The position numbers and the translations under genes were made by a program. This document shows positions 22,359-34,260 of a DNA stretch of 64,000 nucleotides, in pieces. Position 1 is the first letter of the stretch. Every line of letters starts with the position of its first letter. The DNA is from Sympetrum striolatum (Eukaryota; Arthropoda; Insecta; Odonata; Libellulidae), in contig OX388351.1 of NCBI GenBank assembly GCA_947579665.1, forward strand, positions 57,234,939 to 57,298,938, written 5' to 3'. The notes beneath the pieces were generated by a model that did no database searches, was not told where the DNA came from, and saw nothing but the letters and a program-made list of their open reading frames with translations.

Positions 22359-22906
22359 TGTGTGTGACAGTGGGCGCTCTAACGTGTAAACTATTAGTCG
22401 TATCAATACCAAAATTCATATATAGTACTGTGGTGTGTGCTGTCAGAGTTGATCAGCTTTTCAAGTAAATCGGTAAACCGGAAGTCGAGCTTCATACTTC
22501 AAAGCTCATTTCCGGTTTTCAAAATATCTCCATAAATATGATATTTAGGTATATACTATTACTTATAAAACTTTTATAAAATATTATATACTATGACTTT
22601 TGCATGAAATATATTCTTCTATCACTGATTGTGTAGGAGTGATTCGTGAAATACTGATAAACCGGAAGTTGCTAATTATGTACGTTGTGGTCGCTCTGGG
22701 CGCTGGGGCGAAAGGCCACTTCATCGTTTTTGATCGAAAAGGTCCCGAAAAGCATTATTTATAATGATTGGGACGTAAAAGATAATAATATATAAATTAA
22801 TCACTCATCTTCAAAGTTTATATTGAATATAGAGTTCGAAATTACTGTCGTAGATAAATATTTACATCTTATATATATGGAGAAAGTCATGTGCTGGCCA
22901 CATCAG
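22175..22906 (+). mobile_element. Helentron/HINE-like element, copy 2, both ends present
   Basis: The hairpin head is at 22175-22205, followed by a conserved block, a (TG)n tract at about 22303-22366 and a single 317-bp monomer (22372-22688). A tail (22689-22906) ends with TATATATGGAGAAAGT (22872-22887), inverted relative to the head, and then a short stem-loop ATGTG-CTGGC-CACAT (22889-22903). Subterminal inverted repeats, an internal microsatellite and a 3' stem-loop are the known layout of Helentron-derived non-autonomous elements such as DINE-1, and insertion between T residues fits. It encodes no Rep-helicase; assignment is by structure only. Confidence 0.6.
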
Positions 22907-24446
22907 ATTTTTTTATTCTGCTGCTCTCTCTACAATATTCCAAGAGGTGTGTTATCTTTTGAAATTAATTAAAATGGTCAAATGTAAAATAATACTTTGA
23001 GGGTATTAGAATTTTTAAATTACATTTGTAAATTTTACAATACGTTTGTAATAAAATTGTATTATACGCCTTCGGTTATCTTTTCAACTAGAGTGAATTC
23101 AGGAAGTGATTTTAATTTTTATATTTTCCCATAGGAAGACTACCACCTAGCCATAACATTAATGATGTCTAATTGCATATACATAAGTAGCTTCTAATTA
23201 TAAGGCAAATTTAACCATTGAAAATGTCTCAACGGTTATAACATTTAATGTGTTATATTGTTACTCAATTTTATGTATGAGAAACAAAGTATAATTTAAG
23301 AAAGGTATTCTTAATTTATTAAATTATTGTATTAACTTTAAAATGAACATAGCTGGATGGATGTATATTGCTAAATATAAGTAAATACCTAATGAATTAA
23401 TAAATTCTTTCGTAAAGTTCAGTCTATTTAATTTTCATAGGTATACATGACAGAAAATATGCAGGAACCGAAGCATAGACAAATAGTTTTTGCGTTTTAC
23501 AAAATGCATTATCAGCATGCATTTAATAAATTTAGTATATGCATGCATTATTAAACACCCATAAAATGCTTTGGAAGGATCATTGAAAGGGTGACATTCC
23601 AACAAACCAAATCTAGGAGTCATTACTAATGATTTAATTAAATTGGAAATCAATAAATTCCTCCCTTCAGTTACGTAATAGCAATCTATTTGATATGAAA
23701 TAATGAATAAGTTACGTGGACGCATCATAAGGAAATAAACAAAATTGAAAAAATGATATTTTTGCGACGTATTTTAAACAAAAGCCAAGCTGCCTTAAAC
23801 TACTGAATGTTCAATCGAAAAGTACATAACTTTTAATGTAAATCAATACCTGAAAAGATTCCAATAAATATTCATTCCCTTTTCTGTTTGATGTGCTCCC
23901 AGTGATTCTCTTTCGGATGGATATAATTTTTTACGGCAAAGGTATTGCCCGCAAAATTTGAGAACACCATTTAATTGGCTAAAAACTCTTTCCAAGCCCA
24001 ACAACATTTTATTGCAGCGGTAAAAATCCTTTCACCGCCAAAATTCGCTCTCCCGCAAATAAATCTAACAAAATAAAAGCGCGATTTTTTTTTTATTTTA
24101 GCGTGATGATGCGTTTCTATTAAAGAGATGTAGCATGAAATACCAAAACTAATTTTCAGCCTAATTTGAGCCGTTACTTCATAATTGGAGTTAAAAAGTT
24201 CGAAACGGGGAAATTAAATTCGAAATATGACAAAATATGCCTTCCGAACCGCATGATTATATTCCGAATGATAAATGTTTTTTTAAATTTGAAATCTAAT
24301 AAAACGCTATCAAAATGAATTTTCTCGCAAAATAAGTATCGAATTTGATTTATCGGCAAAAAAATTAATTTCCGGATTTATTTTTTCTCAACGTAATCAA
24401 AGCAGCGTACAGAAGTTAATTACAAAATTCTTATACTCATTTGTCA
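22907..24446. other. A+T-rich spacer, nothing recognised
   Basis: No gene or named repeat is seen. The 97-codon minus-strand ORF at 23435-23728 has no recognisable motif. Confidence 0.45.
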
Positions 24447-24548
24447 TATAAGTATCATTGATGTTATCATTGTCGGTGACTTTTGATAAGACTAACTTGA
24501 AAGTTGGCAAGGAAATAGATATAGCATAGTTTTATGATATATGTTCTG
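24447..24548 (+). repeat. Dispersed repeat pair, copy 1
   Basis: About 100 bp starting ATAAGTATCATTGATGTTAT match 28097-28204 in the same orientation with only a few differences; the copies are about 3.65 kb apart. The unit includes CACTAACTTGAAAGTTGG-like and TATAGCATAGTTTTATG words. No coding content. Confidence 0.85.
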
Positions 24549-27500
24549 CTAATGAAAGTATGGATGGTAATAACAAGAAAAACTTTGACTAATCATACGT
24601 ATTATTTAAGGAATGAAAAAAGTCACTCTTCGTCGAAAATTACTCAGTTTTCATAAAATGAGGAAAGTTGTCTGTTGCATTTTATTTCATTTTGAATGAA
24701 ATATGAGGAGAAAATATCGAAAGAAGACGAAAATTTACTTTCTACCTCTTGTAGTATTAATTTGGATCGGATCGTTACTTTCCATCTGTTTAAACTTTTT
24801 GAAACTCTGTAATAGTAGTTAAACATAGCCAGTTACTCAAATAACTTACAAAAATTATATCATTTTGATTTTGAGTACGAAGTATTTCACCTTTGTTTGC
24901 TTTTTACATGAACAGATAATTCATCGACTCACAGATATAAACATCTCAAAGCAAATTAAAAAAACAAGTTGTTTCATATGACAGCAAAAATTGTAGTACT
25001 GAATTAAAATACGAAAATATTCACTAAAATATTCGTCTCTTTCATAGCAGCCTGAGATGTTTGCAGAATTGGGTTGGTTTTGAATAAAATCTTACAAAAG
25101 CTTAAATAGACTGATGGGACTGTAACAATTCAGGTACACAGACCTGTGAAAAGAGCGAAATAGATTGAACGCCATATTTCTATATCAAAACTATAAGTTT
25201 CGTACATCCTACGTTGATCCATCTAAAAAGGATTTCCTTAAATTGACAAGTACAACTATAAATGGATTGAATTATCTAAATATATTCATCGTCCCCTGCT
25301 AAATACATAAGAAATGCTTCGACTAGAGATCGATGGATCTTGATACATCAATCTTGCTATGTATCAATATGTATCTTGCTATGTAATATATATCTTGCTA
25401 TGAATCTGATCTTGCTATGAATCAATTATATTGTAAATTCGAGATATGCAACAGTTATTTTATGAAACATATATATCTTTTAAAAAGTAGATGGACAATA
25501 GAATTGAAAATGTTGTGGCATGTGTAATCTTTTGGTTCAACTGGAGTGGTAGTTACCCTTCCTACCTGTAGAGGGTTTTCAAGGTACTCCTCCTGACTTT
25601 TGGTGATTGGTAGCTAAAGTTACTTAAAGCTTAGTCCCTTCATAGCATATCATTATAGTATACGTAAGCACATGGATTAAAGGAATTCAGGACTGTATTA
25701 GCAAAAATAGCTTGTATTATTTGATGAGAAATATAAGTAATGATCGCTGTGGTAAAGGTTTAGTGTTATGTGATTTTGTTGAGAAATATGAAATCGTGAA
25801 CTACATATGCGTGTTTAGCCCATGTTAGATTTATATCGGACAGTTGTCTACTTGTGATATGATTAAAATAATAAAAATAATTTCGTCTTACAATACTTTT
25901 ATGCTTCTTTTTACTTTTACTTGCGCTTATATTAAACCGTAACGTTTAAAACAACGCCTCTAGAGACAATGATAGAAAAGAATTCTAAATCAGTTTTTCT
26001 TACCAAATCTACAGGAACAGATACCTATTTGCATTAAAAAAACTCTAAATTTGAAATAAGGAACCAGAAAGGACCGTAAAGTCGCGAAAAGGAATTCCCC
26101 CGAATCCCATCGAACAGGCCGTGACGTCATCGAGGACTCGTCCGCGGCGAAACAATTGAATCCCGTAAACCAGGGTTACCGATGACACTCAAAATATCCC
26201 TCCAATAAAACAAGCATAAAATAGAGACAGAAAAAACAAAACACGGGCTCCACGCACGGCGAAAACTCAATTGTTTCTTCCGTTCCAGCCAACGCTGCCA
26301 TACCAAAGGACGATCCTTTGCCACAACAATGAAAACCGGACCAAATGCCATAACACCGTTCGCGAGCAGCGAAGCGAAAGGGGCAAAGGGAATGGGGCCG
26401 TAGGTTAAGGGGGGCAGTATTAAACACGGAACACACACTTCCCGGCATTCCATCTTCTTTACCGCAAAAAGGGGCCGATCCCTTTCACAGCGCTCTTTCT
26501 GCCTTTTCCCTCGCTTTTTTTAAGCTTTTTCAATACTGTACACTTCTCATCACTTTCTAGCTAGGGGCGTCGCTTCAAAACATCTCTCCATATTTTCGGC
26601 GTGTACAATTTGGCTTAACATAGGAAGGGGAATTAAATACACCCACATGCATCCCCGCCTACTTGCACAGCAAATAAAATGTCACGTGGGCTGAGAGGGA
26701 TTTAATTTTTCAGGATTTTTATACAAATATCTTCATTTATTCATACAATAAAGCATTTTCATGTAACCAAATTTTGCCTTCATCAATACCTATGAAACTT
26801 AAGTACTCACTGGTATCTCAAAACAGTGAAGGATTCACGGACCAAAAATAACCAATAAAATAAACCAAAAATACCATATTCTGGGATTGAAAATTGTAAA
26901 TTCCGATCTCCCGGTAATTCTTCTCGAATCCTTTATCAATACTATGGATTGAGTATAAAGTTAATACTGGTAGATTGGAATAAAAATTGACTATATGGAT
27001 ACTAAAAAAACTCCACTGACATCTAACGATTTGCCATTTAATTACATGGAAAAAATATTGGAAAATAAAGTAATGAAATAAGTAGAAAGAGGGAAGATAC
27101 TACTATGTGGATAAAAGCCTAACCTCTATGTTAAGTACTTAGGAAAGAATTATATAGATGTTAATTGAAGGTAATTCTCGAAGATAAAGAAATTGGAGAA
27201 CGATATTTTATAAAAGCTTGGATACCTGGGAGCTGTTAGTAAAATATATGCACAGAGCGTTCTTATACATTGCTCTGCTACATAAATTGTAATAGCAACA
27301 GAAAAGAACAAATTATAAGCAATTTAAATTATACAAAAGAATGCTGAAAATAAAACGGTTGTGTTGGTTAAACTAATAAAGTCGGTTAACGAGCAAACTA
27401 TAAGTCAACTTTGAGGAAACACATTGATAAAAAAAGGGAAACTCGATCGGGGATACCTTAAGGCATACTAATCTCCCGAAGACTTAATTGCAAGAAATTA

Positions 27501-28096
27501 TGGCGTTGTGAAGATAAACAAAGGTATGTTAAACAGATTTCAATAAATTGTAAAAGAGCAAAATATTAAATGACATAGATTTTCGTTAGTATAGTTAAAA
27601 TTGTCTATTAAAGAAGAGCAACCTGTCATCTCAGTAGCAACATCCATATAATTTATTTAAATAGTTATTGCATGCCAAATAATAATTTAACGTTCGAATC
27701 CTTAATTAATAGTGTTGTAATTCTAATTTTAAAAACTATCTTCTTATCTTTTCTTTATTATTTTTCACTCATATAATGAGAATAATTTAATCGATCATTA
27801 TGGATAGCTGCAACAATCCAAACTTCGGATTATTAATCCATGATAATAATCATCAGATACCATAGTTTATAGATAATATTTGATGAATATTAAATATTAT
27901 AGTTTACTATTACAACATAATAAACCATTGGATAGAGGCAAAAGAAAAAACCGGAAACCTTTCAAAACATAGATTTCAAAAAGAGGGCCGATAAAATTTT
28001 GGTGATATTTTTCGAACTTAAATAGAATTTAGAGAACGACAACGTACTTTGAGTAGATGCCCAAATATTGACTTTTGAGAAATTTAAAAATTAGGA
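24549..28096. other. A+T-rich spacer with one GC-richer island
   Basis: Apart from the short tandem repeat at 25351-25419, the only distinct stretch is a GC-richer island at about 26070-26530 containing a 108-codon minus-strand ORF (26127-26453) with a hydrophobic segment but no recognised domain or clear splice sites. The rest shows nothing. Confidence 0.4.
25351..25419 (+). repeat. Short irregular tandem repeat
   Basis: ATCTTGCTATG occurs four times (25351, 25373, 25392, 25409), separated by 6-11 bp of A+T-rich sequence. Confidence 0.8.
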
Positions 28097-28204
28097 ATAT
28101 AAGTATCATTGATGTTATCATTGTCGGTGACTTTTGAAAACACTAACTTGAAAGTTGGTAAGGAAATAAATATAGCATAGTTTTATGTAAGATATATGTT
28201 CTCG
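28097..28204 (+). repeat. Dispersed repeat pair, copy 2
   Basis: Matches 24447-24548 along its length, with a short insertion near TTTTATGTAAGATATATG. Homology stops abruptly at TGTTCT on the right. Confidence 0.85.
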
Positions 28205-31130
28205 CTCAAAATATCAACGCTTATATAAATAATAAATACAAACTTCGAACACAGAGAAAGAATAGAAAATGCTAAAGCAATTTCGTGAAAGGTTATGAAA
28301 CAAAAGTATGCGGTTTTTGTAAATAAATACTTGCGCACAGTTTGATTTTGTAGTTAAGTAAATACTTATAGATATGCACCAACTTATTCACTCACTATGA
28401 AAGAGTTGTCGTTGAGATGACGTAGCATGTACAGAGGATTCAGGAGGAAAAGTTTCTGGCATTCGATACATATCGGAGAAGAGGCGCTATAAAGGTACTA
28501 TTCCCCTGAGATCCAAGGAAAGTAGGATCACGGAATTAACAACACAGATTATAAAAAGCCCTCTTTGGGTAGATTGATTGTATATCGTCTAACATTACGC
28601 AATTAGTAAAATTAAGTTAATGGTGGAAGAGCACGGATTAAATAGAACACGATGACTCACGAAGGGATTTTTAGTTGACAGATTGCGCTCTCTAAATAAT
28701 CTGCTTGGGTAAGGAGGTCATTAGAAGATTAGGCCAAAATTATCATCCACTCCTAAAAATTTATTTTTGATACTTGGAAATATATTTGTAAATCACGTAC
28801 TTAGGTTCAATTGTAATTTTTATATAGACGTTGCTGAAGAATGAGTTAGTATTGGGGGTTCCAATTGTTGCCAACCGTGGTAGCCCGTGTTTTTTGAAAC
28901 TTTCCCCTAACGTAATATCTCATCTATAGCTATAAAAATAAACCTCGAACTTCTAAAAGTATAAAAAATAGGGTAACTGGAACCAAAATTAGCTTGTGAC
29001 AAGAACATTCTTCGGTTTATAACTTTAAGAAGCGCTACACTGAAAATTCTCTATAAAGTACTTCATGTATTAGATTATATCCAGCATAGAAATTCCGGCA
29101 AGAAGCCAATTCGGGAAAGATGACAAAGACTCGAAGCCTCGCGCTAAAAACCTTAATAATTCTCCTTTCTCTTCGAAACTTTAGAACATAATGTGGTCAA
29201 TTATGTGAACTTTGGGGTTCAGAAAACCTTTGTCTCTCGCTAGAGCACAGTTTCCATGGCTTTTATTTCGCGAAGTATGAGAAGTTGGCGGATGTTGGGC
29301 TTCGGTTTTCCAGCAGAGAAGAGACAAGCATGTGACAGCCGTATGTGGGCCTCGGTCGGAAACGCGGTTTCCGTCAACTTTGCTGCGGCACTACTTCCGC
29401 AGATGATAACTTAGACGAGTGATTTTTACGTCCAGCGAACATGGAGAGATGAATCCACAAGTTAAGGGCGCAGCTACTGGATTGAGTTTCAACGCGGAAA
29501 CTGGCAAAGGACGGCGGAATTAATATTTGACGCGCCTTCTTAGATTACGACGAATTTGTTTTCTTCTTCTCACAGTGATAAAATGCGTGGAACAAGTTGC
29601 AGATGAAGTTATGTAACTTTATAGCAGAAACACGCATTCCATTAATTGGAATTACAGGTTATACGGAAGCGTTGCAGCTATGATAGAATCCGCGATGAAA
29701 TTCATTTTAAAGATCTGATCAGGGACGGAGGCTCATTTTAAAACTTTTTCGAACTTTAAGACGGCCTAAATTACATTTTTATTCGAGATAACAACAAACG
29801 CGATCTCTGAGAGGTGTCGACAAAGCGCCACAAGAATTTTATTGCTAAAACAGATATTTACTTCTCATATATCAATGTCTACCTATACAAAGCCACTTTT
29901 CAGCGAGTGGAAGGAGGTATAAACTCTAAGCGTGTTAACTGCATCTTTAGTATGTTATTATCGTACATCGTTCGCGGAAAGAATGAATTATTAAAGTCAC
30001 TTGTATTTCTGTGTATTTCTTTTAATTCACGCTTTTTATCGGATCGGCCGTAGAATCAGAGAGGGCATGAGGCCGGTTATGACTTTCACAAACGTTCTCT
30101 CCCTAAATTAAGTAATCGCAGCCTAACTGCTAATCTCTTAAATTCTTCCAAATATTCCCAAACTGCGCCTATTTGAGCTTTTGTAACGCTTTAGTTTTAC
30201 CGTAGCATTTTAGAAAACGTATCGCCTTGCGCTGTACTTTATATGTTTTTCCCCGTAGCACTTGCACTGTTTGTAAATCGTTCCGTAGTGTATTAGAGAA
30301 GCTTAAAGATGAGATTAGCCAAGAGTGTCCATACGTCTCTAGCAGTTCGTGAGGTGCCTATATATTAAAAATTTCAAAAAGATCTAAGGTATCAGTTCAT
30401 GATTTACTTAAATCATTAGCGAAAATTAATTCTAGATATTCAGTCAGGTATCATGGCCGGTTTTGAGGTTTAACTTAATTGATCACTAAATCGATTGGAG
30501 ATGATGAGTATAAAATACAAGTGTGCATTTATATTCAAAACAGTCGAAAATTTAATATGTCCTACGGGAATAAGTTGTGTATAGTACCAAATACAATCGA
30601 TTTGTATACAGGTTTCAGCAAGTGCAGCATAATTATGACGTTTAAGAAATACAGCGAGCGCCCTGTGAAAGAACGCCTCCCATTTTCAATAAATCGATTC
30701 TCGGAAATATGTCTGGACAGAACAGGTCTTAGAAGACAAATATTGTATCGGATAACGAACATAAAAGTGAACAACAATTTTTGGGATTTGATTGAAGGCG
30801 AAAGATACCATTAATTAAACAATTGATTGGAATGAAACTCTTTGTTGATTAGAATAGACATTTATTACACTGTAGATCATAACTTTATTACATTATTAGT
30901 GAACTCCCCCGTCAAAATGACGGGATTGAAATTAAATATAGTTAACAAAAATATTAATAATCCCGAACCTTCGTGGGGGAAAAGATATGACGCGGCCAGT
31001 CTCACTTGTTATAACCGCCGAATTTATTGTTGTTTGAGAGTAAGAGAAGGGGAATGCCGCCTTATAAAGCATTGGAGTGGGCGTACGATTGTCGCTTTGG
31101 GCTCAAATTAAAGCTAAATAAATAATTTCC
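28205..31130. other. Spacer with a GC-richer island, no gene recognised
   Basis: A GC-richer island at about 29250-29530 contains a small hairpin CGGAAAC-GCG-GTTTCCG. ORFs at 29814-30053 and 30479-30814 have no recognisable motifs. A perfect 7-bp hairpin, CCCGTCA-AAA-TGACGGG, lies at 30908-30924. Confidence 0.4.
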
Positions 31131-31208
31131 TCGAAAATAGATTTTTACTTTTCCACAAATTTTCAATTATGTCTTTCCGCAACATCACGGCCAAATCAAT
31201 TGATTACA
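31131..31208 (+). repeat. Short repeat shared with 34102-34260, without its insert
   Basis: TTTTTACTTTTCCACAAA is followed by TTTTCAATTATGTCTTTCCG and a CAACATCACGGCCAAATCAA-type segment. The same two halves flank the Penelope-terminus-like insert at about 34118-34205, so the loci share an ancestor with and without that segment. Confidence 0.65.
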
Positions 31209-32210
31209 AAATAATTTCCTTATTTAAATAAATAAAATTTTCCTCTTGGTGTGAGAAATTTTCACGATATCTGCCGAAATACACAAAATTAACGAAAACG
31301 TTTTCGCTTTTTGGAATAAATGCCAATTTTCGGAGAGGAGTTTCTGGAAGAGTTCTGGAAATACGGGCCTAATTTTTCACTTAGTTTGTAGGAATTCTTC
31401 TTTAAAATATGCAAGAACAACATTTCTGTATAACGCAGCAACAATTCATACACTAATTTATCTTTAGGAAGCGGTGTGATGCTTCGTATGCGAACTTAAG
31501 CATGGAAATGAGTAACTGCAAGTGCTGATCCTATTCACCCGACTGAGTACTCTGATTTTCTTAGGTTTTTGGTAGCACCGAACGCCAAGCAAAACACGAA
31601 AAATATCAAAAAGTGGTAGCTATTGCATTTTTTCATATTTGGGCGAATGAAAAAATGAAATCCAAAAGATAACCACATTCTCGCCATCATTTGAATCAAT
31701 ACAAATTTTTATAAAAATCCAATTTGTAACCTTTCTCTCGTGAAACACGATATTGTATTAAAGTGAGAAATTGAGTCAAAATGATCTCGTGTCTTACAGC
31801 AGGAAAAGATTATCAAGAAGCAGTGTCACACTGCCAATCTCAACATAACCATTTCAGCTTTAGAAATACTTCTTTAAAATATTTCCTATTCACCCCCTGT
31901 TGCAGAGTCCTATTCGCCACCCTCTCCCTTACTTCAGGAGATACATAACAAAAATTAAGATAAGCACACATATTTCAATGGCTTTTTGTACATTCCTCTG
32001 TCGGCACAGGTCTTTCAAAGCTACAAAATCGGTCGCGTACTACTGGTATAGTTCCTAACAAAATTAAAATCAGCCACGCATGACCTTTTTCAAGGTCAGG
32101 CCCTTTTATACGTCTAAGTTGACTGGACTATAATGATTTTATTGCCATAAATGTCAGCTCTTCTTCCCTATACATTTCTTATGAGGCTATCTTTTCCGTA
32201 TTTTCGTACG
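31209..32210. other. A+T-rich spacer, nothing recognised
   Basis: No gene, repeat or RNA is identified. Confidence 0.45.
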
Positions 32211-32530
32211 TAGGTTGAGTTCAACAATCACCTTTTTCGTTAGGGAATTGTTTACGTGCACAAAATTAAACAAATATTTAGTAATTTTTGTCTGAATTCT
32301 CTCAATGTTTACCCGAATACGATATTCTACGACCAGAGTAAGAAAATTTATTTAATTTCCTTTCTTTTGGCATTAATTTCGATTTTATACAACCATTATT
32401 TTTTATTTAATTCTGCAAAAGAAAAAAATATCTGCAATTCAATTCAATCGATCAAAATGAACACTACGTGCATTTCTTATGAGAGACTATACGAGTCGTC
32501 TAGAGTCGAACCAAGGATACTTTGAACAAA
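32211..32530 (-). repeat. Dispersed 320-bp repeat with tRNA-like box B, copy 1
   Basis: Alignable over its length with 51052-51375: shared words include ATATTCTACGACCA, TAATTCTGCAAAA, ACGTGCATTT and AGAGTCGAACCAAGGATA. On the minus strand the last reads TTGGTTCGACTC, close to a pol III box B, and GGGAGTCCAGTGG just upstream on that strand (near 32555) resembles a box A. A tRNA-derived SINE is plausible. Confidence 0.6.
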
Positions 32531-34101
32531 AAAGTATCAATATGTAATATTCCACTGGACTCCCATAAATTTATAATCCTATCTTGCCAGTAAGTGTATG
32601 AAATTAAAGTTCGAAAATAGCTTCCATGCATTTTTTACGGGAATTACTGATATCAGATGAATAAATATATAAATATATACACATTGGTGATTATTACATA
32701 AGATTATTATATATCCTTGTTGAATCATTGACTATCCAGTTTTACTAATTTGCCATAGTATCCGAACTAACCAACAGCAAGCCGTCCTTGAAAATACAGT
32801 TGAAATAATATAGTCAAGACATTCCTTGAATTGGTATATGTTAGGTTTAGCGATAACCATGAGACTGTAACAAATAAGAAGCTGGGATAACAATCTGCTA
32901 AATTGAAGTGTGCCTTACGTCCGTCAGTTTCTCTACTTTATCGAATCCAGCAATATCAGAGAGTCCAATTCTATTACCGGAAGACAGGTCCATGAATATA
33001 TAAAGGAGTGATAGAGAGAAAAAAGACATATAGAGGGTGAGAGAGAGAGAACTAAGTTACAAACAAGGATAAAGTTGAGGTAAGGTAACACGAGAGACAA
33101 AGACAGAATAAGTGAAGAGCAACAGAGAAGAACAAAGGTTTCAGTTATAGGGACCAGTTGGTCTGCGATTGATATCCATTCTGATATGAATAGCATTTAT
33201 ATAAAAACTAAATTGTAAATTGAAAGAGAGAGAGCAAGAGCCTATTCATACACTTTGAAGCCTCGATGAAACGAAACTTTCCGATATCCATAGCGTTTAA
33301 TTTTGAAAATGTATTATTGGGAAGAGATATACACTTGCCTCATTATTTTCATCTTCAATGACCATTTTATCCGTGAGATAAATAAATCAGTAATTATGTA
33401 CGAGCTCAGCATATAATCTGTACTATTACTGTACTAGTGTTAGTACTCACTGTATTAGTGTTAGCCAACTTCTATCAAACAAGATGATTTTAAAAGATTC
33501 TTCCAACAGTTTTATTCAACTATCCTTACAACTTTAAATTATTCTCTAATAGAAATATACTTCAGTTTTATATTTCAAATGAGTGATTAGAGCTCTAGTA
33601 TTCTCGTAAAGGTAATTTTAAGTATCGACTAAACAATCAGCTCCCTCTTAAATCAATGTAAACAGTTAATATAATCTGACGCACCGGGAATTTTGGTTAT
33701 TTAAAAATCACAGCTTAAATTTTAAGCCAGTTACAGATTCATGCAATGCACATTTACTGATCATCATGTCAATTAGGAATAATATCAAAAACACTCAGAA
33801 ATATATATTCTCTACAGCTTCTGTTACGCGACTAAGGATTGGGTACCGGAGTCACAACATCTTCACGCCCAGAATCTTCCTATTAACAGCTTAAACACTG
33901 AAATGAAGGGGTAAAAAAAGTAAACAAAATAAAATGGGGAGCAATATTAGCAATTTTTCTCCATAACTTGGAACATTTCCTTCTCCCTTTAAGAATTTAA
34001 ACTCTTCATATAAAGATTCTGTCGTTGATGATGGTGCGACTGCGGGCTGAAATCATTTCCAAGTCATATAATTTATCTGTGGACTGAAATTTAAAATACA
34101 T
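32531..34101. other. A+T-rich spacer, nothing recognised
   Basis: A purine-rich (GA-type) simple stretch lies at about 33002-33120, and a short imperfect duplication of CTGTAYTAGTGTTAG at 33428-33465. No gene is seen. Confidence 0.45.
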
Positions 34102-34260
34102 TTCTACTTTTCCACAAAGGTTTTTATTCAGGAACTACCGGTTTCGGTATATTACCATCGTCAGGTTCACACACAACTTGTTGTAAGTAGAAAAGTAGAA
34201 ATCTATTTTCAATTATGTGTTTCCACAACATCTCGGCCGAATCAATTGATTATAATCTGT
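34102..34260 (+). mobile_element. Penelope-like terminal fragment
   Basis: ACTACCGGTTTCGG at about 34134 followed by TTACCATCGTCAGGTTC matches the terminal motif of the PLE at 4075-4140 (ACCGGTTTCGG ... CACCATCCTCAGAAC), including the upstream TTCCACAAA and TTTTTA words. Flanking TTTCTACTTTTC (34103) and GAAAAGTAGAAAT (34191) form an inverted repeat. No coding part of the element is present. Confidence 0.6.

Noticed and set aside
26127..26453. 108-codon minus-strand ORF with a hydrophobic segment
   Set aside because: A second minus-strand frame is open over the same bases and no family is recognised; better explained by a GC-richer island.
31480..31600. Possible 5S rRNA or other structural RNA fragment
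   Set aside because: Word composition looked RNA-like at first, but conserved 5S internal promoter elements are not present.
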